64,000 bases of DNA from Pinirhizobacter sp036499745 (GCF_036499745.1 NZ_DASYDG010000030.1:62001-126000); one strand, 5' to 3'. Counted from the stretch's first letter, positions 45,441 to 54,998 are shown. Numbers and translations: made by a program. Notes: generated from the letters alone by a model not told the origin.

Positions 45441-45953
45441 CTAGAATTCAGGATCCCAGTCGACCACCATGCGACCGGTGGGAATATCCACCGAACGCAC
45501 GTACGAACCCTGGACGAAAGGAATCAGACGCTCTTTGTCTGCGCTCCTGACCACCATCACGTCGTTGGCACCGGTGGCGAACAGGTGGCTTACCCGCCCC
45601 AACGGTACGTCGTTGATGGTGACTACCTCTAAACCTTCGAGGTCGGTCCAGTAGTACTCGCCCGGTGACGGCGCCGGAAGCAGCTCGCGGGCCACGGTGA
45701 TTTCCGTGCCCGTCAGCGCTGCGGCGCCCTCGCGATCGTCGATGCCAGGCAGGCGGGCCACGATGCCCTTGCCCTGCTGCCTGCCCTCGACGTTCCGGAC
45801 TTCACGATCGATCCCCGGTGCGGTGAGGCGCCAGGGCTGGTAATCGAAAATGCGCATGCGGGGCTCGGTCCACGACTCGAGCTTGACCCAACCCTGCACG
45901 CCGTACACCCCAACGATGCGTCCGACTCGGACGCTCCGTCCGGGCGATGACAT
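45441..45953 (-). CDS. rimM: Ribosome maturation factor RimM
   Basis: A 170-residue two-domain protein. VRVGRIVGVYGVQGWVKLES is the N-terminal barrel; EYYWTDLEGLEVV and RLIPFVQGSYVRSVD are in the C-terminal PRC-like barrel. It binds S19 and helps 30S head maturation. The ATG at 45953 overlaps the rpsP stop by one base (TGATG). Standard position between rpsP and trmD. Confidence 0.96.
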   Translation of the reverse strand: MSSPGRSVRVGRIVGVYGVQGWVKLESWTEPRMRIFDYQPWRLTAPGIDREVRNVEGRQQGKGIVARLPGIDDREGAAALTGTEITVARELLPAPSPGEYYWTDLEGLEVVTINDVPLGRVSHLFATGANDVMVVRSADKERLIPFVQGSYVRSVDIPTGRMVVDWDPEF

Positions 45954-46204
45954 CAGGCAGCCTGCTTGCCGGCTTCCTTGACCAGGGCGCGGACCTTGTC
46001 CGTGCACTGGGCACCCTTGGCGATCCAGGCCTGGATACGGGCCACGTCGATCTCCAGACGCTTGTCCTTGCCGGCGGCGACGGGGTTGTAAAAGCCCACG
46101 CGCTCGATATTGCGGCCATCACGCTTGTTGCGACCGTCGGTCACGATGACGTGATAAAACGGACGGCCCTTGGCGCCGCCGCGCGAAAGACGGATCTTAA
46201 CCAT
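45953..46204 (-). CDS. rpsP: 30S ribosomal protein S16
   Basis: An 83-residue protein beginning MVKIRLSRGGAKGRPFYHVI, with GRNIERVGFYNP in the middle. GGAGCAAG precedes the ATG. It opens the rpsP-rimM-trmD-rplS operon, separated from ffh by 169 bp that contain a short palindrome (AGGGGTTACCCCT near 46300) next to an A-run, which does not have the polarity of a terminator on either strand. Confidence 0.97.
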   Translation of the reverse strand: MVKIRLSRGGAKGRPFYHVIVTDGRNKRDGRNIERVGFYNPVAAGKDKRLEIDVARIQAWIAKGAQCTDKVRALVKEAGKQAA

Positions 46205-46373
46205 AGTTACTTGCTCCAGAATCGCCGGGGACCGGCAGGCGCACGAGATTCGTGCGCGGTAGACCGTGCATTCTAGCGAGTGCGACGGAAAAAGGAAGGG
46301 GTAACCCCTAAAAAAAACTTCAATTAAATCCGCGAAGAAGCCTTCCAGACAGGCTTTTGCCAAGCCCGGCGAC

Positions 46374-47750
46374 TTAGCGCATCGGTGGGAAGCCACCGCC
46401 CCCCATGCCCTTCATGGCACCGGCCATCTGGCGCATCAGCCCCTTGGCACCGCCACGGGCGAGCTTGGACATCATTTTTTCCATCTGCATGAACTGCTTG
46501 AGCAGTCGGTTGACGTCGGCCGGCTGGGTGCCCGAGCCACGGGCCACGCGGGCCTTGCGCGAGCCGTTCAGGAGATCCGGGTGGCGGCGCTCCTTCTTGG
46601 TCATCGAGCCGATGATGGCCACCATGCGGCCGATTTCCTTGTCGTTGACCCGGGATTTGACGTTTTCCGGCAGGTTCGACACACCCGGCAACTTGTCCAT
46701 GAGGCCGGCCAGGCCGCCCATGTTGTTCATCTGCTCGAGCTGGTCGCGCATGTCGTTCAGGTCGAAGCGCTTGCCCTTGATCACCTTCTGGGCGAGCTTG
46801 TTGGCCTTGTCCTGGTCGACCTTGCGCTCGACTTCCTCGACCAGCGACAGCACGTCGCCCATCCCCAGGATGCGCTGGGCCACGCGGTCGGGATGGAACG
46901 GCTCCAGGGCGTCGGTTTTCTCGCCCGCGCCCAGGAACTTCACCGGACGGCCGGTGACGTAGCGCACCGACAGCGCGGCACCGCCGCGGGCGTCACCGTC
47001 GGCCTTGGTCAGCACCACGCCGGTGAGCGGCAGGGCCTCTGAGAATGCCTTGGCCGTGTTGGCGGCATCCTGACCAGTCATCGAATCGACCACGAACAGG
47101 GTCTCGATGGGGTTCAACGCGGTATGCAGGTGCTTGATCTCGGCCATCATCTCGGCGTCGACATGCAGACGGCCGGCGGTATCGACGATCAGCACGTCGA
47201 CCACCTCGCGGCGGGCGGCTTCCAGCGCGGCCTTCGCAATGGCGACCGGATCCTGTCCACCATCGGAGGGGAAGAAGGAAACTTCCACCTGGCCGGCCAG
47301 GGTTTTCAGCTGCTCGATGGCGGCCGGACGGTAGACGTCGCAACTGACCACCATCACTTTCTTCTTCTTGCGCTCCTTCAGGAAGCGCGCAAGCTTGGCC
47401 ACGGTGGTGGTTTTGCCGGCGCCCTGCAGGCCCGCCATCAGCACGACGGCCGGGGGCGTGGCGGCAAGGTTCAGTTCCGCATTGGCGGTGCCCATGACGG
47501 CGGTGAGCTCGTCGCTGACCACCTTGACCAGGGCCTGGCCCGGCGAGAGGCTCTTCATGACCTCCTGACCGACGGCGCGCACCTTTACCCGTTCGATCAG
47601 CGCCTGCACCACTGGCAGGGCCACGTCCGCCTCGAGCAAGGCAATGCGTACCTCGCGCAAGCTTTCGCGGATGTTTTCCTCCGTCAGGCGACCACGACCG
47701 CGCAGGCGGTTGACGGTTTCAGAAAGACGGGAGCTTAAGGAATCGAACAT
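46374..47750 (-). CDS. ffh: Signal recognition particle protein Ffh
   Basis: A 458-residue GTPase. The N domain (1-90) is followed by the G domain with GLQGAGKTTTVAKLA, DTAGRLHVD and TKADGDARGG, then a methionine-rich M domain (about 300-458) with MRQMAGAMKGMGGGG at the end. It binds 4.5S RNA and signal sequences and delivers ribosomes to FtsY. It lies upstream of the rpsP operon and is divergent from the CcsA-like gene. Confidence 0.97.
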   Translation of the reverse strand: MFDSLSSRLSETVNRLRGRGRLTEENIRESLREVRIALLEADVALPVVQALIERVKVRAVGQEVMKSLSPGQALVKVVSDELTAVMGTANAELNLAATPPAVVLMAGLQGAGKTTTVAKLARFLKERKKKKVMVVSCDVYRPAAIEQLKTLAGQVEVSFFPSDGGQDPVAIAKAALEAARREVVDVLIVDTAGRLHVDAEMMAEIKHLHTALNPIETLFVVDSMTGQDAANTAKAFSEALPLTGVVLTKADGDARGGAALSVRYVTGRPVKFLGAGEKTDALEPFHPDRVAQRILGMGDVLSLVEEVERKVDQDKANKLAQKVIKGKRFDLNDMRDQLEQMNNMGGLAGLMDKLPGVSNLPENVKSRVNDKEIGRMVAIIGSMTKKERRHPDLLNGSRKARVARGSGTQPADVNRLLKQFMQMEKMMSKLARGGAKGLMRQMAGAMKGMGGGGFPPMR

Positions 47751-47847
47751 GGGATGCCGGTGATGACAGACGGATAAGTCCGCGATTATAGCCGATGCGG
47801 CAGAAGGCGCGTTTCGCCAGGGCGGGGGGCTATGCCAAACTCACCGC

Positions 47848-48675
47848 ATGACCGTGACGCTCGTCGCCCTGCCCGCCATCGCCCTGTACCTGTCCGCCGC
47901 CCTGGCGCTGGCGCGTCCCCTCTTCGGCTCCCACGCCCCCATGGGCCGGCTGGCCATGTGGCTGGCGGGCATGGCCGTGATCCTGCACGCCTGGCTGCTG
48001 TTGGGCCTGCATCGCGGCACGCTGGATCTTCACTTCTTTGCAGTGCTTTCGCTGGTGGCGTGGGTGGTGTCCGCCATGACCATCGGGGTGAACCTTTTCA
48101 GGCCTATCGCTGGCTTGGGCATCTTCATCTTTCCGCTTACGGCCCTATTCGTGGCTCTGGATCCGCTTACGGTCAATTTCACGACCCTGGATGCTTTCGT
48201 GGCGCCGACGACAGCGCCGGAGTTGAAGGACTGGCAGATCAAGCTGCACATCACCTTCGCGTTCCTTGGTTTCAGCGTGCTGTCGATCGCCGCGGTGCTG
48301 GCGATCCTGCTGGCGATCCAGGAACGCGCCCTGCGGCGCAGCCAGTTCAAGCACTGGCTGCGCGCCCTGCCCCCGCTTACCCTGGCCGAATCGCTGCTGT
48401 TCCGCATGATCGCGGTGGGTTTCGCGCTGCTCACGCTCACCCTGCTTACCGGCGTGCTGTTCGTGGACAACCTTTTCGGCCAGCACCTGGTGCACAAGAC
48501 GGTGCTGTCGATCATCGCCTGGGCGATCTTCGGTGCCCTGCTGCTGGGACGCTGGCGTTATGGCTGGCGCGGCAGCCGCGCGGTGAACCTCACCCTGCTG
48601 GGCATGGGAATGCTTTTCCTGGCCTTCATCGGCACGAAGTTCGTGCTGGAGCTGGTGCTGCACCGGACGCTCTGA
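47848..48675 (+). CDS. CcsA/YpjD-type cytochrome c assembly family membrane protein
   Basis: A 275-residue polytopic protein with about eight hydrophobic segments. KLHITFAFLGFSVLSIAAVLAI, LAESLLFRMIAVGF and KTVLSIIAWAIFGALLLGRW resemble the CcsA/ResC heme-handling family, although the full tryptophan-rich WWD motif is not evident. Homologues beside ffh are common in gammaproteobacteria (ypjD/corE type) and may be involved in heme or metal transport. Function is uncertain. Confidence 0.85.
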   Translation: MTVTLVALPAIALYLSAALALARPLFGSHAPMGRLAMWLAGMAVILHAWLLLGLHRGTLDLHFFAVLSLVAWVVSAMTIGVNLFRPIAGLGIFIFPLTALFVALDPLTVNFTTLDAFVAPTTAPELKDWQIKLHITFAFLGFSVLSIAAVLAILLAIQERALRRSQFKHWLRALPPLTLAESLLFRMIAVGFALLTLTLLTGVLFVDNLFGQHLVHKTVLSIIAWAIFGALLLGRWRYGWRGSRAVNLTLLGMGMLFLAFIGTKFVLELVLHRTL

Positions 48676-48727
48676 GGAAGCATCCGGTGCAGCACGGCAG
48701 CATTACCTGCCGGACAGGGCCGGAGAA

Positions 48728-48949
48728 CTACGCTTTCGGTTCGCCCTGGCTGGCCGCGGCTGCGGCCGACATCTCGGGTTTGACGGTCAAATGCTTTTGA
48801 TCGTCGTGTTGACGATGACGTTCGGCGACGTTACTCACCTGGGTTGGAGCAGTCGCATTTTGCCCCGCGGCGGCGGCATTGGGTGCCGCAAGCGAAGCGG
48901 CGGTAATGGTGATGGCTGGGATGCTGCATTGTAGTGGCGGCAGAGACAT
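48728..48949 (-). CDS. Small hypothetical protein
   Basis: A 73-residue frame from ATG 48949 preceded by a good ribosome site, AAAGGAG, nine bases upstream. The first half is Ala/Thr-rich and moderately hydrophobic (PAITITAASLAAPNAAAAG); the second half is polar with a His/Gln cluster (ERHRQHDDQKH). No family is recognised. It is convergent with the CcsA-like gene (52-bp gap), and the 139 bp between it and radA contain no other gene. The ribosome site is the main reason to believe it. Confidence 0.45.
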   Translation of the reverse strand: MSLPPLQCSIPAITITAASLAAPNAAAAGQNATAPTQVSNVAERHRQHDDQKHLTVKPEMSAAAAASQGEPKA

Positions 48950-49088
48950 GGTCTGTTTGCTCCTTTGTGTTTGGAGCCATAACGCTACCGCGCGTGCGAA
49001 CTCGTCGCTTTCAGCTTCCGCCCACATTGAAGTAGGTCAAACCTGACCAAAAACTTCGTCGAGGCGCCCGGAACCTCCACGACGGTCG

Positions 49089-50474
49089 CTAGCCCATCGC
49101 CTGCCCGATCGCATCGCCGAGGCGATCCACAGCGAGGATCTCCATCTCACCGATGTGGGACTTCTTCGGCGCGTTGGCTTTCGGCACGATGGCGCGGCGG
49201 AAGCCATGGGTAGCAGCTTCTTTCAGCCGTTCCTCGCCATTGGGGACAGGACGGATTTCACCTGACAAGCCGACCTCACCGAACGCCACCGTCTTCTCAG
49301 GCAACGGCCGGTCGCGGAAGCTGGAAAGCACCGCCAGCAATACAGGAAGATCCGCCGCCGTCTCCTGCACGCGGATGCCGCCGACCACATTGACGAAGAC
49401 GTCCTGGTCGTACACGGCCAGGCCGCCATGTCGATGCAACACCGCCAGCAGCATGGCCAGCCGGTTCTGCTCCATGCCCAGCGCCACACGGCGCGGATTG
49501 CCCAGTGATGATTGATCGACCAGTGCCTGCACTTCCACCAACAGGGGACGCGTGCCCTCGCGGGTGACCATCACCGCACTGCCAGAGGTGGGGCCGCTAT
49601 GGGTGGAAAGGAAAATGGCCGACGGGTTGGGCACCTCGCGCAGGCCCTTGTCGGACATGGCGAACACGCCCAGCTCGTTCACCGCGCCGAAGCGGTTCTT
49701 GAACGCGCGCAACACCCGGAAGCGGCTGCCGGATTCACCCTCGAAATAGAGCACCGCATCGACCATGTGCTCCAGAACGCGGGGGCCTGCAATACCGCCT
49801 TCCTTGGTGACATGGCCCACCAGGAATACCGAGGTTCCCGTTTCCTTGGCAAAGCGCGTAAGCCGTGCGGCGGATTCGCGCACCTGGCTGACCGAGCCGG
49901 GGGCCGCGGTGAGGGTCTCGGTCCAGATGGTCTGGATGGAATCAATCACCAGCACGCGCGGCCGCGTGGCCAGCGCCTGGTCCAGGATGCGTTCGATGCA
50001 GGTTTCGGCCAATGCCCGAAGTGGCGCCAGGGGCAGATCCAGGCGCTGGGCGCGGCCGGCGACCTGGGCCAGGGATTCTTCGCCGGTGACATACACGCTG
50101 GGCAGGACTACACCGAGCGTGCCGAGCATCTGCAGCAACAGGGTGGACTTGCCGATGCCGGGGTCGCCGCCGATGAGCACGACCGAGCCGTCGACCAGGC
50201 CTCCTCCAAGCACGCGGTCGAGCTCGCCGATGCCGGTGGTGGTGCGTGATTCGGCCGTCAGGGCCACTTCGGTGAGCGCGGTGACCTTGGGCGCGCCTGC
50301 GGCTTCACCGGCGTAACCGCGACGCGCACCTGCGCCAGCCACCGCCGGTTTGGCCGGCTGCACCACGAATTCGCTCAGTGTGTTCCAGCCATTGCACTCG
50401 ATGCACTGGCCCTGCCACTTGTTGTGTTCAGCACCGCAATCGGTGCAGACATAGGCGGTTTTCGCCTTGGCCAT
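49089..50474 (-). CDS. radA: DNA repair protein RadA
   Basis: A 461-residue protein. A C4 zinc finger (Cys10, 13, 24, 27), a RecA-like ATPase with Walker A GGDPGIGKST (102-111), the RadA-specific KNRFG motif (259-263) and a C-terminal Lon-protease-like domain. It promotes branch migration in recombination and repair. It follows alr by 64 bp on the same strand. Confidence 0.97.
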   Translation of the reverse strand: MAKAKTAYVCTDCGAEHNKWQGQCIECNGWNTLSEFVVQPAKPAVAGAGARRGYAGEAAGAPKVTALTEVALTAESRTTTGIGELDRVLGGGLVDGSVVLIGGDPGIGKSTLLLQMLGTLGVVLPSVYVTGEESLAQVAGRAQRLDLPLAPLRALAETCIERILDQALATRPRVLVIDSIQTIWTETLTAAPGSVSQVRESAARLTRFAKETGTSVFLVGHVTKEGGIAGPRVLEHMVDAVLYFEGESGSRFRVLRAFKNRFGAVNELGVFAMSDKGLREVPNPSAIFLSTHSGPTSGSAVMVTREGTRPLLVEVQALVDQSSLGNPRRVALGMEQNRLAMLLAVLHRHGGLAVYDQDVFVNVVGGIRVQETAADLPVLLAVLSSFRDRPLPEKTVAFGEVGLSGEIRPVPNGEERLKEAATHGFRRAIVPKANAPKKSHIGEMEILAVDRLGDAIGQAMG

Positions 50475-50538
50475 GGGATCGAATGTCCTGATGAGAGGGG
50501 GCGACGATAACGCGATGCGGTCTCAACACGTGAGCCGG

Positions 50539-51627
50539 CTAGCTGTCATCTTCGACGAACAGCACGCGGCGGGTCATGCCGCATGTGAGGTCGTAGGAGA
50601 TCGTGCCAGCTTGAGCGGCCACGGTCTCCACGGGAAGCGACTCACCCCAAAGCACGACACGGTCGCCGACCTTGGCATCGGGCGCAGTGCGCAGGTCCAG
50701 CGTGATCAGGTCCATCGATACACGGCCCACCAGCGGCACACGCACGCCGCCAACTTCGACAGGCGTACCGGCCGCCGCGCTGCGCGGATAGCCGTCGCCA
50801 TAGCCGATGGCAGCCACGCCGATGCGCATGTCCTCCGGACAGGTGTAGGTGCCGTTGTAGCCCACCCTTTCGCCGGCGACGACCTGGTTGATCGCCACCA
50901 GTCGGGTGGCCAGGGTCATCGCCGGGCGGAATCCGAGATCGCCGCCGGGTTGACCTTCCACGACCGACAGGCCGTAAAGAAGGCCGCCGGTGCGTACCCA
51001 CTGCCCTTTTGCATCCGGCCAGCCGAGCACGCCTGCGGAATTGGACAGCGATCGGGGAGCGTCGATACCGTCGGTGGCGGCGTGGAAACGCGCCAGCTGT
51101 GCAGCAGTAGCCTTGCCGTCGAACACCTCGGACTCGGCAAAATGGGTCATCAGCCCGATCTGCGGATGCACACCGGGCATCGACGCCAGGCGAGCGTGGA
51201 TGTCGCGCGCCAGTTCCGGGGCGAACCCCAGGCGATGCATGCCGGTATCGATCTTCAGCCACACGCGCAGGCGGCCCCGGTTCGGCTGTGCCTCGGCCAG
51301 CAGGGCAAGCTGTGATTCGTGGTGGATGGCAGCCTCGAGCTTCAGCCGCTGCATCTCGGGAATATCGGCGTCGGCGTCGGGGCCTGACAGCACCACGATG
51401 CGTTGCCGATGTCCCGCTGCGCGAAGGCGCAGCCCGTCGGCGATGGCGGCCACGGCGAAGGCATCGGCCTCATCATCCAGCGCGCGTGCGACACGCTCCA
51501 GGCCATGACCGTAGGCATCGGCCTTGACCACCGCCATCACCTGCGCGGGGGCTGCCAGTTCGCGCAGTCTGCCCAGGTTATGGCGCAGGGCGCCCAGGTG
51601 AATGGTAGCGACGGTGGTGCGGCTCAT
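50539..51627 (-). CDS. alr: Alanine racemase
   Basis: A 362-residue PLP enzyme. AVVKADAYGHG carries the PLP lysine (Lys35), and RVGYNGTYTCPED the catalytic tyrosine (Tyr257). It supplies D-alanine for peptidoglycan. It follows dnaB by 43 bp; dnaB-alr is a common gene order in proteobacteria. Confidence 0.96.
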   Translation of the reverse strand: MSRTTVATIHLGALRHNLGRLRELAAPAQVMAVVKADAYGHGLERVARALDDEADAFAVAAIADGLRLRAAGHRQRIVVLSGPDADADIPEMQRLKLEAAIHHESQLALLAEAQPNRGRLRVWLKIDTGMHRLGFAPELARDIHARLASMPGVHPQIGLMTHFAESEVFDGKATAAQLARFHAATDGIDAPRSLSNSAGVLGWPDAKGQWVRTGGLLYGLSVVEGQPGGDLGFRPAMTLATRLVAINQVVAGERVGYNGTYTCPEDMRIGVAAIGYGDGYPRSAAAGTPVEVGGVRVPLVGRVSMDLITLDLRTAPDAKVGDRVVLWGESLPVETVAAQAGTISYDLTCGMTRRVLFVEDDS

Positions 51628-51670
51628 CGGGGTCCTTCAGTGCGACGCCCTTCGATGGTGCAGCGTCCCG

Positions 51671-53062
51671 TCAATCAAAGCCACCGATGTATGAATCGGG
51701 TGCGTAGTTCTCAAACTTGGTGTAGTGGCCCAGGAAAGCCAGCTTCACCGTATCGGTAGGCCCGTTTCGCTGCTTGCCGATGATGATCTCGGCCAAGCCC
51801 TTGTCCGGGGATTCCTTGTTGTAGTAATCGTCGCGGTAGATGAACATGATCACGTCGGCGTCCTGCTCGATGGCGCCGGATTCACGAAGGTCGGACATCA
51901 TCGGGCGCTTGTCGGCACGCTGCTCCAGCGAGCGGTTCAACTGCGACAGTGCGACCACCGGTACATCGAGCTCCTTGGCCAGGGCCTTTAGTCCACGCGA
52001 AATTTCTGAAATTTCCGTGGCGCGGTTCTCCTTGTTCCCGGGCACCTGCATCAATTGCAGGTAGTCAATCACGATCAGGCCCAGGCCATGCTCGCGCTGC
52101 AGGCGGCGGGCGCGCGAACGCAACTCTACCGGCGACATCGCTGGCGTGTCGTCGATGAATATCTTCGCATCGGACAGCATGGTGATCGCGGAGGTGACCC
52201 GCGGCCAGTCTTCCTCGGCCAGGTCGCCGGTGCGCAGATGGCTCTGGTGGATGCGGCCCAACGAGGAAATAAGGCGGAACGCCAGCTGCGATGCGGACAT
52301 TTCCATCGAGAACACCGCCACCGACTTCTTGCCGCGCATGGCGGCCGCCTCGGCGATGTTCAGGGCAAAGGCCGTCTTGCCCATCGACGGGCGCGCGGCC
52401 ACGATGACCAGGTCCGACGGCTGCAGGCCGGAAGTGAGTTCGTCAAGATCCGTGAAGCCGGTGGACACGCCGGTCAGCTGGCCGCGGTTCTCGTAGCGCT
52501 GGGACAACAGGCGGAAAGCCTCGGAGACTGCCGTGCGCATCGAGACGATATCTTTCTTGCCGCGCGCGCCGCTCTCGGCAATCTTGAATACGCGCTGCTC
52601 GGCCAGCTCCATCACTTCCTGGACGCTCTTGCCTTCGGGCCGGTAGCCGTCCTCGGTGATCGCCGTGCCAGCGTCGATCAGCTGCCGCAGCACGGACTTC
52701 TCGCGCACGATATCGGCATAGGCAGCGATGTTGGCAGCGCTCGGCGTGGCATTGGCAAGTTCGATCAGGTAGCTGGCGCCACCGACGAGTTCGGCCATGC
52801 CGTTGGCCTCGAACCAGTCGCCCAGGGTTACCGCATCGCTTGGCATCCCCTTGTTGGCAAGCTCGGCAATGGCACGCCAGATCAGGCGGTGATCCTTGCG
52901 GTAGAAGTCGTCCTCGCCGAGCTTGTCGGCCACCTTGTCCATGGCGTCGGGGGCCAGCATCAGGCCGCCGAGCACAGCCTGTTCGGCTTCCAGGGAATGA
53001 GGCGATACGCGCAAGGCCTCGATCGCGGCGTTCTGGGACTTACGTTCGGGAACGAACGACAT
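51671..53062 (-). CDS. dnaB: Replicative DNA helicase DnaB
   Basis: A 463-residue hexameric helicase. The N-terminal domain (LRVSPHSLEAEQAVLGGLML) binds primase, and the C-terminal RecA-like domain has Walker A ARPSMGKT, FSMEMSASQLAFR, VIDYLQLM and SQLNRSLEQR. No intein is present. It follows rplI by 178 bp, with a terminator between. Confidence 0.97.
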   Translation of the reverse strand: MSFVPERKSQNAAIEALRVSPHSLEAEQAVLGGLMLAPDAMDKVADKLGEDDFYRKDHRLIWRAIAELANKGMPSDAVTLGDWFEANGMAELVGGASYLIELANATPSAANIAAYADIVREKSVLRQLIDAGTAITEDGYRPEGKSVQEVMELAEQRVFKIAESGARGKKDIVSMRTAVSEAFRLLSQRYENRGQLTGVSTGFTDLDELTSGLQPSDLVIVAARPSMGKTAFALNIAEAAAMRGKKSVAVFSMEMSASQLAFRLISSLGRIHQSHLRTGDLAEEDWPRVTSAITMLSDAKIFIDDTPAMSPVELRSRARRLQREHGLGLIVIDYLQLMQVPGNKENRATEISEISRGLKALAKELDVPVVALSQLNRSLEQRADKRPMMSDLRESGAIEQDADVIMFIYRDDYYNKESPDKGLAEIIIGKQRNGPTDTVKLAFLGHYTKFENYAPDSYIGGFD

Positions 53063-53182
53063 GCGCTGACCTCGAAGCGGGCGAAGCGCCGCTGGCTATG
53101 GGGACGATGATACGCGTCCCGGTCTCACGGACCGAGACAACAAGCTGTGGATAAGCCTGTGTATTGCTGTGGAGTTCCGGTG

Positions 53183-53217
53183 GATAAAACAGAACGGGCG
53201 CCCAAGGGCGCCCGTTC
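53183..53217 (-). terminator. Intrinsic terminator after rplI
   Basis: A 12-bp perfect stem (GAACGGGCGCCC / GGGCGCCCGTTC, 53192-53217, two-base loop) followed on the minus strand by TGTTTTATC. It ends the rpsF-rpsR-rplI unit before dnaB. Confidence 0.8.
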
Positions 53218-53240
53218 GGCCATGCCAGGCGAGGAAAACT

Positions 53241-53693
53241 TTACGCTTTCTCGGCTACCACGATGACCTTGACGGTCGCATGGATGTCGGCATGCAGCGA
53301 GACGATCACGTCATACTCGCCGGTGTTGCGGATGGGGCCGGCGGACTGGATCACTTCGCTCTTGTCCACGGCGATGCCACGGGCCGTGAGGGCCTCGGCG
53401 ATGTCACGGGTGGAGACCGAGCCGAACAGCTTGCCTTCGGGGCTGGCGTTCGCGGTGATCGTTACTTCCTGGCCTTCGATCTGGGCCTGGCGACCCTGGG
53501 CACCGGACAGGTGCTCCTTCGCCTTGGCTTCGTACTCGGCGCGGCGGGCTTCGAACTGGGCCAGGTTGACGGCCGTGGCGCGGGCAGCCTTGCCGGTGGG
53601 CAGGAGGAAGTTGCGGCCGTAACCGGGCTTGACGTTCACCTTGTCGCCAAGGTCGCCCAGGTTCTTCACTTTCTGCAGCAGGATGAGTTCCAT
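53241..53693 (-). CDS. rplI: 50S ribosomal protein L9
   Basis: A 150-residue protein, standard length. MELILLQKVKNLGDLGDKVNVK and GYGRNFLLPTGKA are in the N-terminal RNA-binding domain; a long helix links it to the C-terminal domain ending VIVVAEKA. It is the last gene of rpsF-rpsR-rplI, separated from rpsR by 95 bp containing a hairpin. Confidence 0.97.
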   Translation of the reverse strand: MELILLQKVKNLGDLGDKVNVKPGYGRNFLLPTGKAARATAVNLAQFEARRAEYEAKAKEHLSGAQGRQAQIEGQEVTITANASPEGKLFGSVSTRDIAEALTARGIAVDKSEVIQSAGPIRNTGEYDVIVSLHADIHATVKVIVVAEKA

Positions 53694-53759
53694 GATGATT
53701 CCTTTTCGTTAGCGCGGGGCGTGCCCGCGCAGCCGTGATGGCTGTCCGAAATCGATGGA

Positions 53760-53783
53760 CGGGCCCGCCGTGAAGCGGGCCCG
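53760..53783 (-). other. Intercistronic hairpin between rpsR and rplI
   Basis: CGGGCCCGC and GCGGGCCCG form a 9-bp stem with a six-base loop, 5 bases after the rpsR stop. There is no T-run, so it is not a simple terminator; it may protect the rpsF-rpsR message or slow readthrough into rplI. Confidence 0.5.
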
Positions 53784-53788
53784 AAACA

Positions 53789-54019
53789 TCAGATGTCGTG
53801 GTTATCGGTGTACGGCAGGAGCGCCAGGAAACGGGCGCGCTTGACGGCCGTGGCCAGCTGGCGCTGGTAGCGTGCCTTGGTACCGGTGATGCGGCTCGGG
53901 ACGATCTTGCCGTTCTCGGTGATGTACTGGCGGAGCGTGTTGAGATCCTTGTAGTCGATCTCTTTTACGTTCTCGGCAGTGAAACGGCAGAACTTGCGGC
54001 GGCGGAAAAATTTGGACAT
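53789..54019 (-). CDS. rpsR: 30S ribosomal protein S18
   Basis: A 76-residue protein: MSKFFRRRKFCRFTAENVKE, DLNTLRQYITENGKIVPSRI and a basic C-terminus. It binds S6 on the 30S platform. It follows rpsF by 12 bp. Standard length and order. Confidence 0.97.
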   Translation of the reverse strand: MSKFFRRRKFCRFTAENVKEIDYKDLNTLRQYITENGKIVPSRITGTKARYQRQLATAVKRARFLALLPYTDNHDI

Positions 54020-54031
54020 GTCGGTCTCCTA

Positions 54032-54445
54032 TCAGTCGTCGCTGTCGTCGGCGTCACGGTTGATGCGGCGCTCGCCGTCACCATCGTCGTCGTCACGGCG
54101 ACGCGAACCCTTGGCGTCGTCCTTTTCCTTGCTCTTGATGATGAAGGAAGGCTCGATATCGGCCTCGTCACGCTTGATCACCAGGTGGCGCAGCACCGCG
54201 TCGTTGAAACGGAAGCCGGATTCCAGCTCGTTCAGCGCGTTCTGGCCGACTTCGATGTTCAGCATCACGTAGTGGGCTTTGGCCAGGTTCGCGATGGGGT
54301 AGGCCAGCTGGCGGCGGCCCCAATCTTCCAGGCGGTGGATCTTGCCGTTGTCGCCTTCGATCAGCGTTTTGTAACGCTCGATCATGGCCGGCACCTGTTC
54401 GCTCTGGTCCGGATGGACCATGAACACGACTTCATAGTGACGCAT
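54032..54445 (-). CDS. rpsF: 30S ribosomal protein S6
   Basis: A 137-residue protein. MRHYEVVFMVHPDQSEQVP, IHRLEDWGRRQLAYPI and AHYVMLNIE are characteristic. The C-terminal 30 residues are a highly charged tail (RRRDDDDGDGERR), longer than the glutamate tail of E. coli S6. It opens the rpsF-rpsR-rplI unit. Confidence 0.97.
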   Translation of the reverse strand: MRHYEVVFMVHPDQSEQVPAMIERYKTLIEGDNGKIHRLEDWGRRQLAYPIANLAKAHYVMLNIEVGQNALNELESGFRFNDAVLRHLVIKRDEADIEPSFIIKSKEKDDAKGSRRRDDDDGDGERRINRDADDSDD

Positions 54446-54578
54446 GTTGTCTCCTTGTGGATGTCACCCCTTCCGGGGATGGCAGCCTCCCGCGGGTGCG
54501 GTGAGGCAAGTCTTACCGTCCAGGCGGACGGCAGCCCACAATAGTAGCGTCAAAAGCCCGTGATGGGCAAGCGGCGGT

Positions 54579-54911
54579 TCAGGCCTTGTCGACCGAGAAG
54601 CTCTCGCCACAGCCGCATTCGCCCACGGCGTTGGGGTTGTGGAAGACAAAGGATGCGTTCAGGCCCTGGCGCTGGAAGTCGATCAGGGTGCCGTCGACCA
54701 ACGGCAGGCTGGTATCGCTGACCACCAGGGGGATGCCCTCGATATCGAGTACCTGGTCGCCCTCGGCCACGCCTTCGGCCAGGTCCACCACGTAGCCGAA
54801 ACCTGAACAGCCCATTTTTCTCACGCCAAAACGCACACCGGCGGCTCCGGGACTGGAGGCCAGGAAGCTACGCATGCGCTCGCTGGCGGCGGGAGTGATG
54901 GAAATGCTCAT
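54579..54911 (-). CDS. A-type iron-sulfur carrier (IscA/ErpA family)
   Basis: A 110-residue HesB-type protein with the three cluster-binding cysteines, Cys35 (MGCSGFGYV) and Cys99/Cys101 (ECGCGESF). It accepts and delivers Fe-S clusters to apoproteins. Whether it plays the IscA or ErpA role cannot be settled from the sequence. It is divergent from asnS and stands alone, with no isc or suf genes adjacent; sufE is at 31441. Confidence 0.92.
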   Translation of the reverse strand: MSISITPAASERMRSFLASSPGAAGVRFGVRKMGCSGFGYVVDLAEGVAEGDQVLDIEGIPLVVSDTSLPLVDGTLIDFQRQGLNASFVFHNPNAVGECGCGESFSVDKA

Positions 54912-54998
54912 GGACGGGTCTTCTGCTGCACTGCATTAGATTATCATGCGGGGTCTTCTTGCGCCCATTTGGGGGCGGCTCGCATGGAGTTTCAAGCA

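Noticed and set aside
46290..46330. Palindrome AGGGGTTACCCCT with an adjacent A-run between rpsP and ffh, considered as a terminator
   Set aside because: On the minus strand the T-run precedes the stem, and on the plus strand an A-run follows it, so neither orientation has terminator polarity.
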